From Tieghemostelium lacteum (lineage: Eukaryota > Evosea > Eumycetozoa > Dictyosteliales > Raperosteliaceae), in NCBI GenBank assembly GCA_001606155.1, contig LODT01000041.1, positions 310,001-374,000 on the forward strand: a stretch of DNA of 64,000 bases, given 5' to 3'. This document shows positions 1 through 11,835 of this stretch, piece after piece. The first letter of the stretch is position 1; each line of letters begins with the position of its first letter. Made by a program: the position numbers and the translations under genes. Under the pieces are notes generated by a model. It was not told the DNA's origin and did not search any database. It saw only the letters and a list, made by a program, of their open reading frames with translations.

Positions 1-930
1 AAAAACTATTACCCCTCTTTAAGTCAAATTGGTGATGAGAAGATAAGTTCAGTGGGTTTCTCACCAGATTCAAAGATGGTTGCGACAACTAGTTGGGGTG
101 GAATGCTAAAGTTATGGGATGTAGATGGTAGGGAGAGACTTGAGAATCAATACTCAGGTCACAAAGAAAGAATTAATAATTTATCATTTCATCCTCAATC
201 TACACTATCTCAAGGTGCAGGATCAGTTAATATAGCCACGGCATCTTGTGATCAAACTTGTAAATTATGGTCACTGGAGAGTAGTACTCCATTAGCTGTT
301 CTCAGTGGACATTTAGGATATGTAAATCGTGTTTGTTTTCATCCTATGGGTAGATATATTGCAACTTCATCTTCCGACAGATCATGGAGATTATGGGATA
401 TTGAAAGTCAACAAGTATTACTAGACCAGGAAGGTCATTCAGAAGCTATTCTAGGTATATCTATTCAATGTGATGGTTCACTGATTGCCAGTGGTGGTCA
501 AGATAGTTTATGTAGAATCTGGGATCTAAGATCTGGAAAACCTGTACAACATCACCAAGGTCACAGTAAACAGATTATATCTATAGATTGGTCACCTAAT
601 GGATACCAACTAGCAACATCCTCTGAAGATAATACTGTAAGAATCTGGGATTTGAGAAATCCTCAGAGTAACTACTCCATCCTAGCCCACAATTCAGTGG
701 TATCCTGTATAAAATTTCAAAAATCATCAACATCTTCAACTACACCATTTGGTTATCTGTTATCATCATCCTTTGACAATACTCTAAAATTATGGTCTCC
801 AAATGATTGGAAACCTATATTCACTCTGGAATGCCATAGTTCCAAAGTTACATCTTGTGATATCTCCTCTGACAATACAAAAATACTTTCTGGTTCCTTT
901 GATAAAACCTGGAAGATATGGAGTGTTTAA
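1..930 (+). CDS. prpf4: U4/U6 snRNP protein PRPF4 (Prp4), 3' part
   Basis: Spliceosomal WD40 protein of the U4/U6 di-snRNP. The reading frame is open from base 1, so the N-terminal part (SFM/PRP4 domain) lies outside the window. About 309 residues are visible, forming a seven-blade WD40 propeller. The first visible residues (SLSQIGDE...ISSVGFSPDSKM) and the run of GH...WD units (for example SSDRSWRLWD and DNTVRIWDLR) match the PRPF4 family closely, including the terminal blade ending KIWSV. No intron is seen in this part. The family assignment is firm. What is inferred is only that the missing 5' end is normal. Confidence 0.93.
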   Translation, partial: KNYYPSLSQIGDEKISSVGFSPDSKMVATTSWGGMLKLWDVDGRERLENQYSGHKERINNLSFHPQSTLSQGAGSVNIATASCDQTCKLWSLESSTPLAVLSGHLGYVNRVCFHPMGRYIATSSSDRSWRLWDIESQQVLLDQEGHSEAILGISIQCDGSLIASGGQDSLCRIWDLRSGKPVQHHQGHSKQIISIDWSPNGYQLATSSEDNTVRIWDLRNPQSNYSILAHNSVVSCIKFQKSSTSSTTPFGYLLSSSFDNTLKLWSPNDWKPIFTLECHSSKVTSCDISSDNTKILSGSFDKTWKIWSV

Positions 931-1166
931 ATATAATATAAAATAAAAAAAATGAATTCTCCCTCAAAATCCGATACAATTCCTCTACCTTATCTTTGTA
1001 ATCTGTGTATTATTTATACAATAAATTTTTCTATTTTTCTATATATATTGTTTTATTTCATTGCTGAATGAGACTCTATCTCTGCTCTGTTTACATTACA
1101 AATCAAAATAAAAAGGAAATTGGTTAATAAATGGTCGTGAAAGAGAGGATTTGAGAGGGGTTTTAA
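931..1166. other. short intergenic stretch, prpf4/sem1 3' ends
   Basis: AT-rich sequence between two convergent genes. AATAAA-like hexamers follow the prpf4 stop, as expected for 3' processing. No further gene is visible. Confidence 0.5.
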
Positions 1167-1455
1167 TTAAAAATCTAACCTTAATTGTTTTGAAAAGTCA
1201 TCGTCAATTTGTTCTGTATCCCAATCATCTTCCCATTGATTTTTATCAATTTCTTCACCTTCTACCATATCTATTTGATTGCAAAAAGAGTTAATATACT
1301 TTATGATCACAAGTGTTAATAGATTTGATCAAATACTTACTATCTTCAAATTCTTCAAATTCATCATCTTCTATAACTTCAATTTCTTCCTTTACAGGAT
1401 TTGGTAGTGGTGTAGTTGCTTTCTTGTCTGTTTTATCAGTACCTTTGGAGGCCAT
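1167..1455 (-). CDS. sem1: 26S proteasome / TREX-2 subunit SEM1 (DSS1)
   Basis: Tiny acidic protein of 72 residues shared by the proteasome lid, the TREX-2 mRNA export complex and the BRCA2-type recombination machinery. Exon 1 is 1341..1455 and exon 2 is 1167..1270, split by a 70-nt intron with a GTAAGT donor. Exon 1 carries the first acidic block DDEFEEFED. Exon 2 carries the second, with the conserved Trp pair (QWEDDWD), followed by DDDFSKQLR, the family's C-terminal helix. The start at 1455 is the first ATG after a stop-rich leader. A longer unspliced frame reading into the intron is not the product. It diverges from adpgk with 137 bp between the two starts. Confidence 0.92.
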
Positions 1456-1592
1456 ATTTATATATTTACAAAAAAAAAATAAATTAGTTGATGTTGTGAA
1501 TTTCAAATTATAAAAAATGAAAAAAAAAAAAATAAAATGTTACTTTAGTTTTATTTGAGTCAATATCACACAATATCACAAATTTATCGAAA

Positions 1593-3281
1593 ATGAACAA
1601 TAGTGGAAGTGAAGTTACAAACAGAACAAAACCTAAAAAGAATGAGGTTGATAAACAATCTAAAAAAGAAGCAAAAAAAGCAGCAAAAGAAGAACAAAAA
1701 CCATTGAGAGAAGAACCCAGTAAATCCCCAATGGGACTACTAAAGACAATCTTGGTATTATTGATTGCATTATGGGTGGGTATTTACTATTTCCGTCCAC
1801 AACTTTTTCATAATATCCCTACAGCCATCCCCACAGCCAGATCAAAGGTCAATCCATACTATAATGAAATTGTATTGAGTACAAAGTATTTACAATTATT
1901 GAAACAAAAGGCACATTACACTGATCAAGAAATAGATGCATTTGCAGATGTAACTTTATTAGTAGGCTATAATACCAATATAGATTTGATTGTTGATGCT
2001 ATTGCTTTTCTTAACCGATTAGAACTACCTAATACCAGAGAGATGGTTCTAGATTTCTTAGAAATTCGATCTCTACGTCATCTCGAATCTACATTTAGTT
2101 TCTATTTTGCATTGGGGGCTGCTGCAGAGAGACATATCTCTGACCAAGAGTTATTTGCTGAAACTCAAAGAATAGCTTTAGAAAACAGTAAAGAAAATTA
2201 TGGGGGTAATGCAGCTATTATAGCACAGATTGCAGCAGGATTGGGAGCTGATGTATATTTGGCTGGTGCAGTCGGAGAGAAACTTAAACCAAAGTTACAT
2301 AAAAATGTTAAAGTTGTTCCCTCTGATTTTAATGATGATGAAGCACATATCATTATGGAATACAACCAAAATAGTAAATGGTATGGTGTATCCCCCCCAA
2401 GAGCCAATAGATTTATTATCTCTAGAGATATCTCAAATTCTCAATTGGCACATATGGATGTGTTACATGATTTCTTGCCAAAAATGGAAAAACGTCCTGA
2501 TAGTATACTTTTGTCAGGATTGCATTTACTGACGAAAGAGTATCAGGCTACAAGGGTTGATGAAATGGTAAGGAGGATAGGTGAGGTACCTCACTCTTCA
2601 GTACCTTCACAATTCCTAGACAGTAAATACAACATTCCAATTCATTTAGAATTAGCTTCGGTTGCTGATGTTGACTATATGCGTGTACTTGCAAATAAAA
2701 TCATTCCCAATGTAGATTCCTTGGGATTGAATGAACAAGAACTAGGGTTTTTGTATGTCTCTACAGGAGGTTCAAAATACACTTTAGAAGACTTTGTAAA
2801 ACCAGATATCAACACTGCAGTAGAGGCCATTAAACACATTTTCACTGAGATTATTCTCAAGGATATTCAAGGTTTCGATGAGAATGTCCTACCTGAACGT
2901 CGTTTGACATCACGTATCCACTTCCATTACCTTACATACCATATCATTGCTATAAAATCAGGGTATTCAGAGCAATGGAGATCACCTAAAGCCTCCATAG
3001 CAGCTGTTGCAGCTTCAGTTTTAGAGGCTACTCATCAAGCTTGTAATTTCTCAAATATCTCTTTCCACATTCCAGAAAACTTCCAAGTAGATTACCATTA
3101 CACACCAGGTGCTAAAATTACAATTAAATTTGACGAATCTCCAGTCTCTTCTTGGGAGGATTTAGGTATTGAATTCTTTATTGCACCAGTGCCAGTATGT
3201 AAAAATCCAACTAGAACCGTTGGTCTTGGTGACGCTATATCAACTGTTAGTTACCTATATCAAACTTTTAAACCATTATAA
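1593..3281 (+). CDS. adpgk: ADP-dependent glucokinase, membrane-anchored
   Basis: Phosphorylates glucose using ADP as donor (ADPGK family, ribokinase-like fold). The intronless protein has 562 residues. After a Lys/Glu-rich head, a single hydrophobic segment at about 49-67 looks like a signal anchor, as in animal ADPGK, which sits at the ER. Family landmarks are VGYNTNIDLIVDA near the start of the fold, NYGGNAA with the GAVGEK element, LSGLHLL, and the catalytic C-terminal TVGLGDAIS with Asp near residue 547. The sequence looks complete. Localisation is inferred from the anchor and the family. It shares a short divergent promoter region with sem1. Confidence 0.93.
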   Translation: MNNSGSEVTNRTKPKKNEVDKQSKKEAKKAAKEEQKPLREEPSKSPMGLLKTILVLLIALWVGIYYFRPQLFHNIPTAIPTARSKVNPYYNEIVLSTKYLQLLKQKAHYTDQEIDAFADVTLLVGYNTNIDLIVDAIAFLNRLELPNTREMVLDFLEIRSLRHLESTFSFYFALGAAAERHISDQELFAETQRIALENSKENYGGNAAIIAQIAAGLGADVYLAGAVGEKLKPKLHKNVKVVPSDFNDDEAHIIMEYNQNSKWYGVSPPRANRFIISRDISNSQLAHMDVLHDFLPKMEKRPDSILLSGLHLLTKEYQATRVDEMVRRIGEVPHSSVPSQFLDSKYNIPIHLELASVADVDYMRVLANKIIPNVDSLGLNEQELGFLYVSTGGSKYTLEDFVKPDINTAVEAIKHIFTEIILKDIQGFDENVLPERRLTSRIHFHYLTYHIIAIKSGYSEQWRSPKASIAAVAASVLEATHQACNFSNISFHIPENFQVDYHYTPGAKITIKFDESPVSSWEDLGIEFFIAPVPVCKNPTRTVGLGDAISTVSYLYQTFKPL

Positions 3282-3486
3282 AATAATTAATAATAAACTT
3301 GATCCTTGTGGTTATCTGAATGGTTTTTTTCTTGATTTAGAATTTAGATGAAAGAATTAAGAATGATATGAATTTGTGTGGTGAGTGGTAAAAACTTAAA
3401 ACCTTAGGTTTATTGTAAATACTGCCTATAATAACAAACTATATTTTTTAATTTTTTTTTCCTATTTTTGTTTATTGAAGTTGAGA

Positions 3487-5268
3487 ATGTCAGGACAAAA
3501 GAAATTTCTATTTAAAAATGAATTTCCAATTGGAAATCAAAGTCTAATCTCAGGATCAGATGTTAAGAAACTAAAAACTAAACTAATGAATCTATACAAG
3601 AATCTAACAGTAAACGATTTAGATGTAGTGTTCAATAAGAAAAAGGATGTAGGTCAAGTTAAATTATTAAATAAGATTAATATATATACACACCAAGGTG
3701 ATCCTATATTATTTGAATATTTAGATAAATTGTATCCTTCAAGTATGTACATATTCAATCTAATGAGTTAGTATCAATAAATATCTAACACAAGTATTTA
3801 ATTTCTAGTTTATATGCTATGGAAAATACCTAATATGTTACCTAGAATTCAGGTTCATGCTGGTGTTTTTCAATATATAAGCGGTGGTGCAGATTTAATG
3901 TTGGCAGGTTGTGTTGATGCAAATGAGATACCAAAAGAGAAAAATCAAATTGTTAGTGTTGTAATAAGAGATCAATTATACCCAATTTCAATAGGTTACA
4001 CACTACAGGATCAAAGTAATCCTGATCCATCATTGGGTGGAAAAATAGCTTCATTTCTACATCTTATTGATGATAAATTATATAATTATGGTTCTAAAAA
4101 GTTACCAGACGATTTCATTACAAAAATAGATCAATCCTATCAAGTCGAAAAACAATCTGAACCCTCAGATACCACAACAACCACTACTACTACAAATACA
4201 TCAACAGATAATCAACCAAATATAGAATCATCAGTAGATGAAAATAATAATAATACAAATAATACAAATAATGAACAACAAGAAATATCAATAGAAGATA
4301 TGGATAAGATTTTAATGTTTAGTTTTTTAGGAGCAATTAAAAAGGGTATAAAAGATAATGATTTACCAATGGTTTTAAAAACAGTATTTAATAAGTATAT
4401 AGTATATTATACACCAATTGGTATGGGTGTAGATGAAGTAAATCTAAAGAAATCTTCATATAAAAAGGTTTCGGTATTTTTAAAAGAAATGGAGAGTAAA
4501 GGTCTTATTCAACTAGTTGAAGAGTCACCTGGTAACATTGAATTATCTAGAATTTATAGAAATCATCCTGAATATATTAAATTTAAACCTTTTGAGATGA
4601 CAAGAGGTTTACAATTAGAACAACAATTACATGAAATGGAGAATTTAAAAATACAAGAACAAGATCAAAGTCAGACTTTTGGAAATACCTCTGGGGATTT
4701 TATACCTATAAAATCAATTACCGAGGTTTATTCAGTTCCAAAACCATTGATACCTTGGTCTGATAACCAAAACTATTTATCATTTTCAAAGATTCAAGCC
4801 ATTATCCAAAAATACATTCAAGAGAATAACTTAGATAAACAAGCAAATATGGAACTAGATCCATTATTGTTTGGTTTGGTTTCTAATGAGAAATTTAGTA
4901 CTCCTGTTCAGTGGTCCAAATCAGTTTATTATCAAAAATTAAAAGAAATATTAAAAATCCATTTGGAACTTACAAGAGAGTTAACTGTTGGTGAAGATAT
5001 TCAAGTTAGACCATACGAATTAATTGAGGTTTCATGTAAGAAATCTAGCAATAAATTTGTAATTGAAGTTAAAAATCTGGAAAACTTTTTCATTCCAATT
5101 AAAGAGATGGCACAAGAGGGAATGAAACATTTTTCAGCCAGTACCACAATCAAAGAAATGAAAAACAATAAGAATATACTGAAAATTCAAGGCAGAAGTA
5201 CTGATCGTGTCATTGGTTATATTATAGGCAAATATAAAATTCCTAAAAAGTATATAATAAACAGATAG
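3487..5268 (+). CDS. eif2d: Translation factor eIF2D (ligatin)
   Basis: Non-canonical initiation and recycling factor that delivers tRNA to the ribosomal P site. There are two exons, 3487..3742 and 3809..5268, with a GTATGT donor. The spliced junction reads YPSIYMLWKIPNMLP, matching the family at this point. The product is 571 residues: an N-terminal ligatin domain, then a PUA domain with GGADLMLAGC, a SWIB/MDM2-like middle, and a C-terminal SUI1 domain (LKIQGRSTDRVIGYI). A low-complexity Thr/Asn insertion near residues 210-245 is a typical dictyostelid addition. The ATG at 3487 is preferred because the frame upstream offers only TTG. Its stop lies 39 bp from the stop of convergent dhx37. Confidence 0.93.
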
Positions 5269-5307
5269 TAGATATCATCTCTTCCAATATAGTTAAGTTT
5301 TTATTAT

Positions 5308-8300
5308 CTAAAGTAATTGTTTTGGTATTTTTACACTATCAACTGGTGGCCATATACTTTTTAAGAGATTGTTATTAACCATTGATGATTTATCAAACCA
5401 AAGTTGATATTCTTCTAATAGGAATGATGGTGATTCTTTCCATTTTGCCAATAGTTGTTGCTTATTGAATACTTTTTTTAATTTTAGAGCTTGAATTAGT
5501 TTGTAAACTTTTAATTGGGTATTGGGTTTAGTGACTATTGATGGATTGGTGTTTAGGTATGGTAAAAGGTACTGGAATAGCTTAAATACCTGACCTTCAA
5601 GTAAAGCTTTTGCAAAATATCTTAGAGAATCCAAAGGTGTTGGGTGATCAATTTTAACAATAGGTAACTCCCATGAATGATTTCCAAAGTTTGGTCGAAT
5701 GTAGCATTTAACAGTATCATGTTTCTGTGAGTAATGTGGTTCTGGTGAATCTATAGCTTTAAATTCTGAGCATAGAGGTTTACCAAGTAGAGGTAACCAT
5801 GTGGGATTAATTTCAGTACAGAGTTTCATAAATGGTCTGGAGGTTTCAATAATATCACAGTAGACTATGTACTCTGGGTAAGATTCACGAAGTGTAGAAG
5901 ATGGATGAACAAATACCAAATCATTACTCTGGCAATTCTGATATTCGATAAATTTAGGGTCTCTTGAAGTTGGTTGTAATTTTGCAATTTGGTCAATGAG
6001 TCCACCTGTGACCACCTGTTTAATGAATATCTCCTGGGTGTCGGTTGGAGGTTTAAAGTTTTCATCCTGTTCATCTGAATAGCTAGTAATGGATCTTACA
6101 ATTGTAATCAACTGGTTTCTAAGTTGGTGTATTTCAGACATTGATTTACAATTCAAGAAATTATCAGAACAGAATTTATCGATTGTTTTAAAAGACTTTC
6201 TATACTGATAATCATAGGCACCAACAACTTTTAGAATAGTCAATAGATCAGAATCTTTATGTACCCATCTCTTGTGAGCTTGTCTCATTTGGTTTCTGAT
6301 TTTTCTCTTTTCCTGTTCTTTTTGTTTTTTAATCTCTTCAGCTTCTTGTTGAGTTAGTTTATCGTCATCCTCCTCTATTGGGTTATCTTCCACATCATCC
6401 TTTTCATAGTACTCTTTAATAAATGGATCTTTTACAGTCAATATAGAAACAATGGCAATTATATATTTCAGACACTGATGTTGTTGACCTAGTAATAACA
6501 TTTTTGAGAATCTTGGGGTCACAGGAAACTGTGACATTTTTTCACCAAGTGGGGTAATGTCAAATTTCTGAGTGAGTGCACCGAGATGATAGAGGGTCTT
6601 CAATGCCAATTTCAAGTCAGTCTCACTTGGTGGTGTTGGAAATGGAAAACCAGTAATCTTTTGTATACCCATAGATTTCATTTGAAGTACCATACCATCG
6701 ATTGGAATTAACAGAATCTCAGGTTTAGAGAACTGTTCAAAATGGTCATTGTAAACTGCTGATGAATATATACGATAACAATGTCCAGGACCAGTTCTAC
6801 CAGCTCTACCAGCTCTCTGATCTGCGGATGCTTTAGAAGTCCAACTAACTTGGAAACTTGAAATACCAGCACTATTTTCCTTATTATATTGACGTGATTT
6901 GACACGACCTGTATCAACAACATAACTAATATTAGGAATAGTAAGTGAAGTCTCTGCCAAATTGGTAGCAACTACAACTAATCTTGATCCAAGTGGTGGT
7001 TTTTGAAAAACTCTCATTTGTTTTGATGTTGGTAATGTCGAATATAATGGTAATATATATAATGGACCAAGGGGTTTTTTTTCTTCTTTTGCTTTTTCAC
7101 CTTCTTTGTCTTCATCTTCAGGGTTTTTCTCTGATTGGTCAGAATTTTCAACTGGTTGTAATGGAGTTACTAAATCTTTATAAATCTTATCAGTATCCTC
7201 AAGAATTTCAATTTCATCATCATCGATAATATCAAATTCTTGGTTATCGATATCATCTTGATCGTCAATTTCATTGTCGTCGCTGTTACCATAAACTGTA
7301 TTCTTGTTGTTGGATTCTGGTTTTTCTTGATCATCTGAAGTATCCATTTTATCATCTTCTGCATCTTCATCTTTAAACTGAGAATTTAAAACCTCCAATT
7401 CCTCTTTAAATGACTTGTTTATATTCTTTAATGGGTAGGATCTTCGTAGTTTTGAACAGAGTTGTTCAATTTCTTGTTTACCAGTTACAAACACCAGAAT
7501 ACCACCTTCAGGAAGTCTCTTGTGAATCTTTACAACTTTCTTGTAAGCTTCATCAATATAGCTCACAAGTTCAGTCTTCTTATTGAAATGAATGGTAACT
7601 GGGAACTGTCTAGTTGGTATATTAATTACAGGTGGTGGTATACTAAATAAATTGGAATTATTGGTAAAATCCTCAACCCTAAGAGTAGCAGACATAATTA
7701 TTAATTTCAATGGTTTATATTGAATTGGATCTTGAAGGAACAGTTTCTTTCTCTGGGGTACAATTCTAGAGAGTAGACCAATGAGAATATCAGTATTAAG
7801 ATTTCTTTCATGAGCTTCATCAATAATGATACAACTGTATTGACTGAGAATGAAATCAGTTTGAACCTCTCTCATTAGAATACCATCGGTCATAAACTTA
7901 ACCTTATTCACACTGGTATCCAAATTCTTATCATAACGAATCTGGTAACCTACTTCCCTTCCAAATTCAACATTTAATTCATGAGCAACTCTCTTGGCAG
8001 TACTAACAGCTGCAACTCTTCTAGGTTGAGTTACACCAATGATACCTGGAAAATCACCTCCTTCTTTATACCCAAACCCAGATTCATAGAGAAACTGAGG
8101 AACCTGAGTTGTCTTACCAGACCCAGTTTCACCACATATAATTATAATATCATTTTCCTTAACTTTTTCAATTATATTATGCTCTTCCATCATAATTGGT
8201 AATCTATTTCTAGTCTCATCAACTTCTTTTAATCTATCAACTTTAATATTTATGACATTATACTTTATCTTTTTCTTTAATAAAGTTTTTCTAGCCAATT

Positions 8301-9333
8301 CTTCCTCAACTTGTTCTAAACCAGTTTGATCCTTTAATATATATTCTCTATTTTCATCTTCTTCCTTTTCGAAACTCTCCATTGTCAAATTATATCTCTC
8401 CAATTCATCTTTCGTCATTTCTTCTTGATTTTCTTTTACCTCCTCTTTCTTTACCATTTCATCAACTTTTACTTTCTTTTCTGATTTATCTTCAATTATA
8501 TTATCTAACTTTCTCTTATTACTATTATTATTACTATCAGTTTTCATTTGAAGACTAACTTCTTCTTCCTCTTCATCAGATGAATCCTCTACATCTTCTG
8601 GTTTGACTTTAGATGTAGTGGTTGTAGTTGTAGTTGTTAAATTTTTAGAATTTTTCTGTTCTTTAATAGATTTATCATCTTCAGTTGCCTTTGTTATATA
8701 GGAACCAGAAGTTTGATCTATATCATCATATGCTGCAAAATCTATATCCTTATTCTCTTTTGACCAAAAGAAATACTTTTTCTTTGCATTTTCCTGTCTT
8801 CTCTTATCAATAGTTTGATTCTTTGATTTTAAATCCAATTTATCTTGGTTATTGATAATCTCTTGTTCCAGAGCAGTTGTATCAATTAAATTTGTTGGTT
8901 CCAATATCATTGGTTCATCTAGATCATCCCATTGATCTGGTATATTGTCAGGTCGAATAACCTTTTTATTAATGTCAATATCTCTCTGAAACCTATCTTT
9001 AGGTACAACTCCTTTGACATTTAATTCAATTTCTTTTTTCTGTCTAGCTATAGATTCTTTATTTGACTCTTTAGTACCTAATTTAGATGAAGATTTTAAA
9101 AGATTTCTTTTATTTTCATCTAATGAATTTGTACTATTTCAATAGTAACCATCAATCAAATTAATATTCAATAAATGTAACTTCCTTGTTATAAATAATT
9201 ACATTAAATTATCAATGAGATTCTTTCTTTCAGCAGATTTATCAATCTTTTTCCTTATAGTTGAATTTAATCTCTCTTGCCTAGTTTGTTTTTTGGATTG
9301 CGCCAATTTATTCTTTAATGGTTTAGTTGACAT
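5308..9333 (-). CDS. dhx37: DEAH-box RNA helicase DHX37/Dhr1 (Ecm16)
   Basis: Nucleolar helicase that releases U3 snoRNA during small-subunit assembly. Exon 1 is 9203..9333 and exon 2 is 5308..9133, giving 1318 residues. Splicing reads NLMIDNLI-TNSLDEN across the junction and restores a continuous frame. Visible motifs are Walker A GETGSGKTT (about 376), DEAH (about 481), MSATL, VATNLAETS and QRAGRAGR (about 815), followed by winged-helix/ratchet and OB-fold regions. The N-terminal 300 residues are charged and contain Thr and Asp/Glu runs. A large acidic Asp/Glu-rich insertion sits between the two RecA lobes, where the family also has one. The ortholog choice rests on NLAETSLTIP and the C-terminal part typical of DHX37. 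Confidence 0.92.
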
Positions 9334-9835
9334 TATATAAATATATACAATATGTGAGATTCTTCTCAAATTTTAAAAATGTAAATTACTCGTTCGTTTT
9401 TTTTATTAAATATTTTTTCAAAATGTAACTAAATAACAGTGTTTTAATTATATTCTTTTATATTCAAACTATAATGTTATGTAGATTAGTTGAAATTTCA
9501 AATTATAACTCTTAAAATTTAAATCTATTTGGGTTTTAAGCTTTTTATTAATAAAAATCTAACTTAATGATCAACACTTCTTTAAAAAATATTTTAAAAT
9601 TTTGATCATTTAAAAAAGTATGTTATTAAATATCTTTGAAAATAGTTAATTTAAATTTTCACTGGTAAATTAATAGAGATAGTTTAATAAATAATGAAAA
9701 TGTTTTTTAAATGAAAAAAGAGTGAGGTCTCGTTTTTTTTTAAATTTGATATTTTTTAATGAAAATTTCAGTCGATCAAAACTTTGCTCTTTTTTTTTTC
9801 GAAATAGTTTTTTGTCTCTCACACAATACAGAAAA
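9334..9835. other. divergent intergenic region dhx37/rpl15
   Basis: About 500 bp of very AT-rich DNA between divergent genes, presumably holding both promoters and the rpl15 leader. Long A and T tracts are present. No convincing ORF, RNA gene or repeat is seen. Confidence 0.5.
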
Positions 9836-10605
9836 ATGGGTATGAAATCATACAACTATATCTAATCATACTATACCAAGACTAGATTATATTAATATGA
9901 ATTATCTTAACATCATCTAGGTGCCTACAAGTATTTACAGGAGTTAAGCAATAAAAAACAATCAGATGTTTCAAGATTCCTCCTCAGAATCAGATGTTGG
10001 GAATACAGGTAATTATTGGATAATTAGGATGATAGGATATAGGATGATAAATATTTATACCAAAATAATTAAAATATAGAAATTTACCAGTTTGTCATCG
10101 TGCCTCAAGACCAACTCGTATTGACAAAGCCAGACGTTTAGGTTACAAAGCTACCCAAGGTTTTGTTGTATATCGTATTCGTGTCAGAAGAGGTGGTAGA
10201 AAAAGACAAGTTCCAGGTGGTAGAACTGGTGGTAAACCAAAGACTCATGGTGTCAACGAATTGAAACCATCAAGAAACTTAAGATCTGTTGCCGAAGAAC
10301 GTGTCGGTAGAAGATGTCCAAATCTCAGAGTTTTGAACTCCTATTGGGTAAATCAAGATTCTACCTACAAATACTATGAAGTCATTTTAGTAGATTACTC
10401 CCACCCAGCCATCCGTAACGACCCACGTTACAACTGGATCGTCGACCCAGTCCACAAACATCGTGAACTCCGTGGTCTCACTTCAGCTGGTGTTAAAGCT
10501 AGAGGTCTTAGAAAGAAGGGTGCCAGACACGCCTCTAAAGCCAGACCATCAAGACGTGCCAACTACAAACGTAGAAACACTGTCGTTTTCAAGAGATACA
10601 GATAA
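9836..10605 (+). CDS. rpl15: 60S ribosomal protein L15 (eL15)
   Basis: Large-subunit ribosomal protein, 205 residues after splicing, against about 204 in animals. Exons are 9836..9839 (only ATG plus one base), 9921..10008 and 10080..10605. The junctions give [17 protein letters not shown], then [18 protein letters not shown], both matching eL15. Other family landmarks are [38 protein letters not shown] and [13 protein letters not shown]. Codon use is markedly richer in C-ending codons than its neighbours, as expected of a very highly expressed gene. An AATAAA hexamer lies at 10628-10633. Putting an intron directly after the start codon is a known habit of ribosomal protein genes. Confidence 0.96.
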
Positions 10606-10893
10606 GCAATTTAGACCCCCATTTGACAATAAACACTTTCTACAATACTTTTAAACAAATCACTCATTTGATTTATTATTATTTATAATCTTATAATATA
10701 CATTTTTCACACCCGCTCACTATTTTCAAAATTATAATTCATTAATAAATTATTAAAAAAGAAATAAGAATATCTATCAAATCTTTTTTTTTTAGTATTA
10801 ACACTAATTTCTGTGTTTTTTAAAGAAACTATCTAAAATGTTAGATTAAACTATTTAACAACTAAAATTCAGCTTGACTTTTAATATTAAAAT

Positions 10894-11835
10894 ATGGAGG
10901 TCAATATTCAAAGTATTAGAGAATTATTACCTCATTTAAAGGATAAAGATATTATTGATGCTCTTGTGAGTTTTAATAATGATTTAGAGGCATCATTAAA
11001 CTTCTTAATGTCACAGCCGATGATCTCTAGTGAATTGGTAGATGAAAATGATAGATTATTTAAAGAATTTATGAAATCAGAACAACAACAATTGGAGAAA
11101 CAACATAACAAAAAGACTTATGAATGCTCAATTTGTTATGATGAATTGACAATTAAAGATTTTTATATAATGGATGAATGTAATCATAAATTTTGTATTG
11201 ATTGTTTACATGGTCATTATAGATCACAGGTTAGATCTAGATTCCCTGATATCAAATGTCCACAAAACTTATGTAAATATAAAGTATCCTATCAAGAGGT
11301 TAAACATATTCTCAAAGGTGAGGATTTTGAACTTTACGATAAGATCCTATTTGAAAATACAATGGCAAAGAATAAAAATGTAAGATACTGTCCGTCATGT
11401 GGTACTATGGCTATTGCAAATGAAGATAACTGTTATTGTCCAGATCCAAATTGTGGATATGAATATTGTTTTCAATGTAGAAATGCTCAACACCATGGTT
11501 TAACATGTCAAGAAAATGATGAGTTGGAAAGAGAGTTGGCTAATGAACTTGAAGATATAGAACCAACAATCATCCCCCAAAATCCAAGAGTAGCTACACT
11601 GGCTATGTTTAGACCAATTTTCAAAAATAGAAGATGGAAAAAAAATGCAGAAATCTCACCAAAAACTCGTGATTGGATTCTAGCAAATACAACAGAGTGC
11701 CCTTATTGCTTTTCAGTCATTGAAAAGAGTATGGGTTGCAATAGAATGGTATGCCACTGTGGTATGGTTTTTTGTTTTTTATGTGGTGTAAAAAGTGAAG
11801 AACACAACAAACGTAAATTCCCATGTACCAAATAA
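10894..11835 (+). CDS. RBR-type E3 ubiquitin ligase with N-terminal CUE/UBA-like helix bundle
   Basis: RING-between-RING ubiquitin ligase, 313 residues, no intron. RING1 begins at YECSICYDEL (about 75) and ends around KCPQNLCKY. The IBR zinc site follows (RYCPSCGTMAI...CPDPNCGYEYCFQC). RING2 contains TECPYCFSVIEKSMGCNRMVCHCG, in which Cys282 (the GC of SMGC) sits at the RBR catalytic cysteine position, so the ligase is expected to work through a thioester. The first about 45 residues (IRELLPHLKDKDIIDAL...LEASLNFL) look like a CUE or UBA ubiquitin-binding motif. The C-terminus stops soon after RING2, with no Ariadne domain. Which animal RBR it corresponds to is not clear. Confidence 0.88.
   Translation: MEVNIQSIRELLPHLKDKDIIDALVSFNNDLEASLNFLMSQPMISSELVDENDRLFKEFMKSEQQQLEKQHNKKTYECSICYDELTIKDFYIMDECNHKFCIDCLHGHYRSQVRSRFPDIKCPQNLCKYKVSYQEVKHILKGEDFELYDKILFENTMAKNKNVRYCPSCGTMAIANEDNCYCPDPNCGYEYCFQCRNAQHHGLTCQENDELERELANELEDIEPTIIPQNPRVATLAMFRPIFKNRRWKKNAEISPKTRDWILANTTECPYCFSVIEKSMGCNRMVCHCGMVFCFLCGVKSEEHNKRKFPCTK

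Noticed and set aside
9670-9855. Minus-strand 61-residue ORF upstream of rpl15
   Set aside because: Lys/Phe-rich composition of AT-rich noncoding DNA, no ATG-linked features or motif, and it overlaps the rpl15 leader and start codon.
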